Origin: Avoscillospira_A sp052117125
GTDB taxonomy: Bacteria > Bacillota > Clostridia > Oscillospirales > Oscillospiraceae
Assembly (NCBI RefSeq): GCF_052117125.1
Contig: NZ_JBQKJT010000007.1
Coordinates: 124,001 to 188,000, forward strand
DNA: 64,000 nt
Reading direction: 5' to 3'
Shown: positions 59,671-64,000 of the stretch, piece by piece
Layout: the number at the start of each line of letters is the position of its first letter
Position numbering within the stretch: position 1 is the first letter of the stretch
The notes under the pieces: generated by a model
What the model was told of the DNA's origin: nothing
Seen by the model: the letters and a program-made list of their open reading frames with translations, nothing else
Database searches by the model: none
Position numbers and translations under genes: made by a program

Positions 59671-60025
59671 GCAACGTATTACATGGCGCGCCGCCCTGTC
59701 CGGCGCTGCGGCCGGAACCATCAACGGGTTGCTGGGTGCTGGCGGCGGCATGGTTCTGGTTCCTATGCTCATCGGCTGGTGCGGTTTATCGGACAAACAT
59801 GCGTTCGCCACTGCTATCAGCATCATATTGCCGTTGTGCATCGTTTCCATTGTGGTTTATGGTTGCCATGCGCCTCTGCCACTGGCGGAATCGCTTCCCT
59901 ATCTGATCGGAGGCGCTGTGGGCGGTGCCGTTGGCGGTTTGCTGTTTCGCCGTGTCTCCGCCGGAGTGCTGCACAAACTGCTGGGTGCTTTGATCCTCTG
60001 GGGCGGCATCCGGCTTTTGGTATGA
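59669..60025 (+). CDS. TSUP permease, N-terminal half
   Basis: A 118-aa protein with four likely helices, carrying the TauE/SafE glycine pattern SGAAAGTINGLLGAGGGMVLVPML and GGAVGGAVGGLLFRRVS. Whole TSUP permeases have about 250 aa in two such halves. TTG start at 59669 has TGGAGGG 6 bases before it. It overlaps the second half by 4 bases (ATGA). TSUP proteins export sulfite or sulfonates; substrate unknown here. Confidence 0.85.
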   Translation: MQRITWRAALSGAAAGTINGLLGAGGGMVLVPMLIGWCGLSDKHAFATAISIILPLCIVSIVVYGCHAPLPLAESLPYLIGGAVGGAVGGLLFRRVSAGVLHKLLGALILWGGIRLLV

Positions 60026-60414
60026 GCTGGGGCGCGGCGGTGGCGGGTGCTGTCTGCGGCGTTCTGTCAGCCTTCGGCATCGGGGGTGGATCGCTGCTGA
60101 TGATCTGGATGACCGCCGTTCTGGATATGGAGCAGCAGACCGCACAGGCCATCAATCTGCTTTACTTCCTGCCTGCCGCTTCTATCAGTCTGATTTTCCA
60201 CATTCACAATCGACAGATTTACTGGCGGGCTGCCGTTCCGGCCATCCTGGCCGGTGTGGTGACAGCAGCCCTCAGTGCCTGGGCGGCTTCCTGCCTGGAT
60301 GCGGCATTGCTGCGAAAGGCTTTTGGTATCTTTTTGCTGGTGATTGGTGTACTGGAGCTCCGAAAAAAAACATCACCGCCGGCGAAACGCCAAGTACCCT
60401 TCCAGGATCAGTGA
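60022..60414 (+). CDS. TSUP permease, C-terminal half
   Basis: A 130-aa protein with four helices opening with AVAGAVCGVLSAFGIGGGSLLMIWMT, the second TSUP repeat. The first codon overlaps the stop of the previous half, so the two are made in equal amounts and probably form one transporter. The 3' end overlaps the convergent ruvX gene by 42 bases. Confidence 0.83.
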   Translation: MSWGAAVAGAVCGVLSAFGIGGGSLLMIWMTAVLDMEQQTAQAINLLYFLPAASISLIFHIHNRQIYWRAAVPAILAGVVTAALSAWAASCLDAALLRKAFGIFLLVIGVLELRKKTSPPAKRQVPFQDQ

Positions 60415-60786
60415 AGCCGCTACGGCGTCCACGGTCGCCTTGCGTTTTTTGCCGTGGCGGTTGTTGTCCGAAAGAATGCGGTGAGCATCCACTGTGGTAC
60501 GTCGTTCATCCCAGAGTACAGGCTCCAACCCTGTGGCCTCTTGCAGCAATGCGGCAAATTCCCGGTACAGTGCTGCACGGGGGCCCTCGGTTCCGTCCAT
60601 GTTCTTGGGGAATCCCATGACCAATTCTGTCACACCGTGCTGCTCTACCAGTTGCTTGAGCTGGAGCAGGGTTTTCTCCCGGTTATAAGACGGAACCACT
60701 AGGGTCGTACCTACAATGGAGCCGGTCAGGTCGGAAATGGCGACGCCCGTTCTGGCGTCCCCGTAATCGATTGCCATAATTCGCAT
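60373..60786 (-). CDS. ruvX: Holliday junction resolvase-like RuvX (YqgF)
   Basis: A 137-aa RNase H-fold protein: MAIDYGDARTGVA with the catalytic Asp 7, VMGFPKNMDGTEG, and LWDERRTTVDAHRIL with the conserved Glu; KATVDAVAASLIL ends the fold. In many bacteria YqgF processes pre-16S rRNA. AGGAGG is in front of the ATG. Its 3' end lies inside the TSUP gene. Confidence 0.93.
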   Translation of the reverse strand: MRIMAIDYGDARTGVAISDLTGSIVGTTLVVPSYNREKTLLQLKQLVEQHGVTELVMGFPKNMDGTEGPRAALYREFAALLQEATGLEPVLWDERRTTVDAHRILSDNNRHGKKRKATVDAVAASLILEGYLAFRRR

Positions 60787-60870
60787 TGGACTGCATACCT
60801 CCTACGTTTTCTCCATTGTATCACAGGCGTCAACCGGCGAAAACAGCAGTGATTTTTTATATTTTGTGCT

Positions 60871-60899
60871 TGACCGGCCGCTTTCTCTGTGATAAAATA
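60871..60899 (+). promoter_or_regulatory. Promoter of rpmG-secE-nusG
   Basis: TTGACC (60871-60876) and TAAAAT (60894-60899), 17-base spacer, 125 bases before rpmG. Confidence 0.7.
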
Positions 60900-61028
60900 G
60901 ATTCACCTGTGAAAAAGAGGTTTATTTTTTATGCCCTTTTTCAGTCCCGGACCGACGGTGCGCCGTCCTCTAAATTTATGATAGCCGGTGATGATACAGG
61001 GAGGCAATATTTAAGGAGGTGCCGAAAC

Positions 61029-61178
61029 ATGCGTGTAAAGATTACCCTTCGTTGTTCTGAGTGCAAGCAGAGAAACTACAACACCATGAAGAACAAGAAG
61101 AACGACCCCGATCGTCTGGAGATGCGGAAGTACTGCAAGTTCTGCAGAAAGCATACCATCCACAACGAGACGAAGTAA
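61029..61178 (+). CDS. rpmG: Ribosomal protein L33
   Basis: A 49-aa protein of the zinc-binding type: Cys 9, 12, 36 and 39 in LRCSEC and YCKFC. AAGGAGG is 8 to 9 bases before the ATG. It opens the standard rpmG-secE-nusG run. Confidence 0.97.
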   Translation: MRVKITLRCSECKQRNYNTMKNKKNDPDRLEMRKYCKFCRKHTIHNETK

Positions 61179-61213
61179 TGCAGTGATTCTGCACTGCTGA
61201 AAGGGTGTAAACT

Positions 61214-61450
61214 ATGGCAGAAGCAAGCAAAAAGGAAAACTTTTTTGTCCGCGTCGGTTCTAAAACCAAGCGCTTCTTCCGCGAGCTCAGAAGCGAGCTG
61301 AAAAAGGTCGTATGGCCTACCAAGCAGCAGATGATTAACAATACCATTATTGTGCTGTTCTGCGTGCTGCTGGTGGGTATCTTTATCTGGGCGTTTGACG
61401 CCGTGGCCGGTTTGGTCGTCAACGGTATCATCTCCCTGGTCAAGGGTTAA
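61214..61450 (+). CDS. secE: Preprotein translocase subunit SecE
   Basis: A 78-aa single-helix subunit of the SecYEG channel: FFRELRSELKKVVWPTKQQM is the amphipathic signature and NTIIVLFCVLLVGIFIWAFD the membrane helix (about 43-65). The basic N-terminus and neighbour order are typical. Confidence 0.97.
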   Translation: MAEASKKENFFVRVGSKTKRFFRELRSELKKVVWPTKQQMINNTIIVLFCVLLVGIFIWAFDAVAGLVVNGIISLVKG

Positions 61451-61459
61451 GGTGTTCTC

Positions 61460-61987
61460 ATGGCGGATACTGCAAAATGGTATGTGGTTCACACATACTC
61501 CGGCTACGAAAATACCGTAAAGGCCACCATCGAAAAGACGGTGGAAAACCGGCATCTGGAGAATCTGATCCATGAGGTTTCGATTCCACTGGAGACGGTC
61601 ACCGAACTCACCGAAAAGGGCCCCAAGACCTATGAGCGCAAAGTCTTCCCCGGTTATGTGCTGGTGAAGATGGTCATGTCCGATGAGTCCTGGTACGTGA
61701 TTAAGAACGTCCGTGGCGTCACGGGCTTTGTCGGATCCGGCACCAAGCCCACTCCCCTCACCGATGAGGAAGTGGCCCAGATGGGCGTGGAAAAGCACGA
61801 GGTTGTTGTCTCCTACAGTGTAGGCGACCGTGTCACCATCGTGGACGGCACACTGAGCAATTTTACCGGCACAGTCGAGTCCATCGACATCCCCGGCAAC
61901 AAGGTGCGCGTTCTCGTCACCATGCTCGGACGTGAAACACCTGTCGAGTTAGATCTGGAACAGGTCGAATTACTCGACGAAACATAA
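61460..61987 (+). CDS. nusG: Transcription factor NusG
   Basis: A 175-aa elongation factor with the NGN domain (AKWYVVHTYSGYENTVKATI, FPGYVLVKMVMSDESWYVI) and a KOW domain near residue 125-150 (VGDRVTIVDGTLSNFTGTVESID). It starts 9 bases after secE and contacts RNA polymerase and the ribosome. Confidence 0.97.
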   Translation: MADTAKWYVVHTYSGYENTVKATIEKTVENRHLENLIHEVSIPLETVTELTEKGPKTYERKVFPGYVLVKMVMSDESWYVIKNVRGVTGFVGSGTKPTPLTDEEVAQMGVEKHEVVVSYSVGDRVTIVDGTLSNFTGTVESIDIPGNKVRVLVTMLGRETPVELDLEQVELLDET

Positions 61988-62015
61988 GTACTCGCCGCAT
62001 TTGACGGCAAGGAAC

Positions 62016-62070
62016 GTGGGAGGGGTGCTAAACCCCGCCAATGTACGCCGGACGGGCGTACCAATACCAC
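62016..62070 (+). promoter_or_regulatory. L1-type binding site before rplK
   Basis: GTGGGAGGGG ... CCCCGCCAAT ... ACCAC, closed by GTGG (62016-62019) with CCAC (62067-62070), with an inserted GTACGCC/GGGCGTAC hairpin. It resembles the mRNA sites by which ribosomal protein L1 represses its own operon. Confidence 0.6.
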
Positions 62071-62094
62071 ATTTTCTTCAGGAGGTGCTCTGTA

Positions 62095-62520
62095 ATGGCA
62101 CAGAAAGTTACAGGTTATATCAAACTGCAGATCCCGGCAGCGAAGGCTACCGCCTCTCCCCCTGTCGGTCCCGCTCTCGGCCAGCACGGCGTGAACATCG
62201 CGCAGTTCATCAAGGAGTTCAACGAGCGTACCAAGGATCAGGCCGGTTTCAAGATCCCCGTTGTGATTACCGTTTACGCCGACCGCAGCTTTACCTTTAT
62301 CACCAAGACGCCCCCCACCCCTGCTCTGATCATGAAGGCCATCAGCCTGGAGAAGGGTTCCGGCGTTCCCAATAAGGATAAGGTTGGCACCATCACCATG
62401 GCTCAGATTCGTGAGATTGCTGAGAAGAAGATGCCCGACCTCAACGCCCCCAGCATTGAGGCTGCCATGTCTCAGGTTGCCGGCACTTGCCGCAGCATGG
62501 GCGTTACAGTTGTCGAGTAA
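62095..62520 (+). CDS. rplK: Ribosomal protein L11
   Basis: A 141-aa protein of standard length: KVTGYIKLQIPAAKATASPPVGPALGQHGVNI at the start, GTCRSMGVTVVE at the end. L11 forms the GTPase-associated centre of the 50S subunit. AGGAGGTG is about 8 bases before the ATG at 62095. Confidence 0.98.
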   Translation: MAQKVTGYIKLQIPAAKATASPPVGPALGQHGVNIAQFIKEFNERTKDQAGFKIPVVITVYADRSFTFITKTPPTPALIMKAISLEKGSGVPNKDKVGTITMAQIREIAEKKMPDLNAPSIEAAMSQVAGTCRSMGVTVVE

Positions 62521-62530
62521 AATGCTGACC

Positions 62531-62591
62531 GAGGCCATACGGCAGTTGCTGCCGTGCCTCAAAATGTGGGAGGATTATTCCGCATCACCAC
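62531..62591 (+). promoter_or_regulatory. Hairpin and second L1-type site before rplA
   Basis: GAGGC ... GGCAG-TTG-CTGCC ... GCCTC hairpin (62531-62560), then GTGGGAGG ... CC ... CACCAC (62566-62591), a shorter copy of the element in front of rplK. Confidence 0.55.
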
Positions 62592-62609
62592 TTTAAGGAG
62601 GATATTACA

Positions 62610-63299
62610 TTGTTCAGAGGTAAAAAATATACCGACAGCGCTAAGCTGATCGACCGCAGTGTCCAGTACGACGTTGCTGAGGCCATGGGCCTTGTTGTCA
62701 AGTCCGCCACCGCCAAGTTTGACGAGACTGTTGAGATTCACATCAAGCTCGGCGTTGACTCCCGTCACGCTGACCAGCAGGTCCGCGGTGCTATCGTTCT
62801 GCCCAACGGCACCGGCAAGACCCGCAAGGTCCTGGTGTTCGCCAAGGACGCCAAGGTGGACGAGGCCAAGGAGGCCGGTGCGGACTATGTCGGCGGCATG
62901 GAGCTGGTGGAGAAAATCACCAAGGAGAACTGGTTTGACTTCGATGTCGTTGTCGCCACCCCCGACATGATGGGTGTTGTTGGCCGTCTCGGTAAGGTCC
63001 TGGGCCCCAAGGGCTTGATGCCCTCCCCCAAGGCCGGTACCGTTACTCCTAACGTTGCTGCTGCCGTTAAGGAGATTAAGGCTGGTAAGATCGAGTACCG
63101 TCTTGATAAGACCAACATTATCCACTGCCCCATCGGCAAGGTTTCTTTCGGCGCTGAGAAGCTGACCGAGAACTTTGAGGCCCTGATTAACGCTGTCATC
63201 AAGGCCAAGCCCTCCGCGGCCAAGGGCCAGTATATCAGAAGCTGCGTCCTGGCTTCCACCATGGGCCCCGGCGTGAAGGTTTCTACCAGCAAGTACTAA
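62610..63299 (+). CDS. rplA: Ribosomal protein L1
   Basis: A 229-aa protein starting with TTG at 62610 after AAGGAGG. MFRGKKYTDSAKLIDRSVQ and VATPDMMGVVGRLGKVLGPKGLMPSPKAGTV match L1; the latter is the RNA-binding loop. L1 binds the stalk rRNA and represses its own mRNA. Confidence 0.98.
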   Translation: MFRGKKYTDSAKLIDRSVQYDVAEAMGLVVKSATAKFDETVEIHIKLGVDSRHADQQVRGAIVLPNGTGKTRKVLVFAKDAKVDEAKEAGADYVGGMELVEKITKENWFDFDVVVATPDMMGVVGRLGKVLGPKGLMPSPKAGTVTPNVAAAVKEIKAGKIEYRLDKTNIIHCPIGKVSFGAEKLTENFEALINAVIKAKPSAAKGQYIRSCVLASTMGPGVKVSTSKY

Positions 63300-63326
63300 G
63301 AGATTCGATCAAACGAATCTAGTTTC

Positions 63327-63353
63327 CCCGCCGGTTTACGCCGGCGGGTTTTC
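63327..63353 (+). terminator. Terminator of rplK-rplA
   Basis: CCCGCCGG (63327-63334) pairs with CCGGCGGG (63341-63348), then TTTTC. A smaller AGATTCG/CGAATCT hairpin lies at 63301-63320. Confidence 0.85.
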
Positions 63354-63401
63354 GTGAGACTGTGCAATGCCATGGTTTTTCGATTTTTTAGAAAAAAGTG
63401 C

Positions 63402-63430
63402 TTGACATTTTATCAGCTGCAAGCTATAAT
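63402..63430 (+). promoter_or_regulatory. Promoter of rplJ
   Basis: TTGACA (63402-63407) and TATAAT (63425-63430), 17-base spacer, consensus on both boxes. Confidence 0.9.
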
Positions 63431-63560
63431 AATCAAGCTGCCAGAGACAGCAGGAGGCTACGCCGTAATGGGACATCCCATCCTGCCGAGGTGATTGCAC
63501 AGTATAAGCTTTTTTCTGTGTCCTCACGTCTTTTGGCGCGAGGACACTTTATTTTTCGGA
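63431..63560 (+). promoter_or_regulatory. L10 leader with attenuator
   Basis: Bears the L10-leader features CAGCAGGAGGC ... CATCCTGCCGAGG (63449-63490) and a terminator GTGTCCTC (63518-63525) with GAGGACAC (63540-63547) before TTTATTTTT. Excess L10-L7/L12 complex binds the leader and stops expression. Confidence 0.85.
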
Positions 63561-63573
63561 GGTGACACTTCAA

Positions 63574-64000
63574 ATGCCCAACGCAAAGGTACTGGAAAGC
63601 AAGAAGGCTGCCGTTGATGCTCTGGCTGAGAAGCTGCAGGGTGCTACCGCTGCCGTCTTTGTGGACTACAAGGGTATTACGGTTGCTCAGGATACTGAGC
63701 TGCGTAACCAGTTCCGTGCTGCCGGTGTGGAGTACACGGTTGTCAAGAACACTCTGACTCGATTTGCCGCCAACAAGATTGGCTACAACCAGTTCGATGA
63801 GCTGCTCAACGGCACCACTTCCCTGGCCTGCACCACCGGCGATCCCATCGCCCCCGCTCGCATTGTTTGCGAGTTTGCCAAGAAGAACAAGGATCTGCTG
63901 AAGATCAAGGGCGGCATCATTGAAGGCAGCGTTCTGACTGCCGAAGAGCTGAACGCTTTTGGCGAGCTGCCCTCCAAGGATGCTCTGCTGTCTCAGGTCC
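63574..64000 (+). CDS. rplJ: Ribosomal protein L10, cut by window edge
   Basis: The first 142 codons of L10: VLESKKAAVDALAEKLQGAT, then AAVFVDYKGITVAQDTELRNQFRAAGVEYTVVKNTL is the conserved core, split here only by length. L10 anchors L7/L12 on the ribosome. GGAGGTG is 10 bases before the ATG. The gene continues beyond base 64000, with rplL expected next. Confidence 0.98.
   Translation, partial: MPNAKVLESKKAAVDALAEKLQGATAAVFVDYKGITVAQDTELRNQFRAAGVEYTVVKNTLTRFAANKIGYNQFDELLNGTTSLACTTGDPIAPARIVCEFAKKNKDLLKIKGGIIEGSVLTAEELNAFGELPSKDALLSQV

Noticed and set aside
1..64000. CRISPR arrays, rRNA, tRNA, insertion-sequence transposases
   Set aside because: No regularly spaced repeat, no tRNA cloverleaf with its T-loop GGTTCGA pattern, no rRNA core sequence and no transposase frame was seen on reading the window.

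Overview
The window looks like chromosomal DNA from an anaerobic, spore-forming, low-G+C-phylum Firmicute with a moderately high GC content. The closest match in style is the Oscillospiraceae / Flavonifractor-Oscillibacter type of gut clostridia, but I name no species. The reasons are: strong AGGAGG ribosome sites with frequent GTG/TTG starts; spore genes (spoVAD, spoVAE, a BofC-like protein); a T-box in front of alaS; an L10 leader; the GGGtGRT/NifU-like pair; and DUF1292, DUF2089 and DUF5711 proteins. No rRNA, tRNA or CRISPR array was seen.

Layout. 1-2.3 kb: the edge of an acquired segment, with a Mef-type MFS efflux gene running off the left end, its inducible-looking attenuator leader, and about 0.8 kb of hairpin-rich non-coding DNA. 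2.3-3.5 kb: an unrecognised 373-aa protein with an IGG-DGP motif. 3.6-7.8 kb: DUF2089 HTH protein, tsaE-tsaB-upp, then the NifU-like/GGGtGRT pair. 7.8-10.6 kb: ppk and a small membrane protein. 11-14.7 kb: two tyrosine recombinases flanking a spore module (spoVAD, spoVAE and a 40-aa protein). 14.9-21.8 kb: a minus-strand cluster of YdcF, ABC-F, rnmV, holA, comEC and HIT. 21.8-24.8 kb: alaS with its T-box. 24.8-31.8 kb: a minus-strand run of acyltransferase, MalY-like lyase, U32 protein, mltG, DJ-1, tmk and a WecG/TagA glycosyltransferase.

32-45.5 kb: pfkA, a possible small RNA, an MsmX-type ATPase, a Crp/Fnr regulator divergent from trxB, tag, a MATE pump, an XRE/DUF3169 pair with clear operators, NUDIX, a YgjP-type protease, a YolD/Y-family polymerase pair under an SOS box, and an ECF sigma with its membrane partner. 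45.6-56 kb (minus): clpE, DUF5711, truA, the ECF transporter energising module ecfT-ecfA2-ecfA1, an rRNA-type methyltransferase and a class A PBP. 56-60.8 kb: BofC-like, DUF1292, a probable 6S RNA, a PrsA-like foldase, tcdA, a two-gene TSUP permease and ruvX. 61-64 kb: the canonical rpmG-secE-nusG-rplK-rplA-rplJ translation block with L1-type and L10-type leaders.

Working links. tsaE, tsaB and tcdA belong to one tRNA modification path (t6A to cyclic t6A). rnmV, truA, ruvX, the rRNA methyltransferase and the ribosomal genes make the window rich in RNA processing and translation. The Y-family polymerase, tag, NUDIX and ruvX cover DNA repair. spoVAD/AE, the 40-aa protein and the BofC-like protein tie to sporulation. 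The most unusual material is the triple hairpin near 2.1-2.2 kb, the GGGtGRT pair, the XRE operators, the candidate small RNAs, the terminator that contains a gene start near 59.65 kb, and the split TSUP gene. Start codons were chosen by ribosome-site spacing and family length; homology statements come from recognition of motifs, not from a database search.
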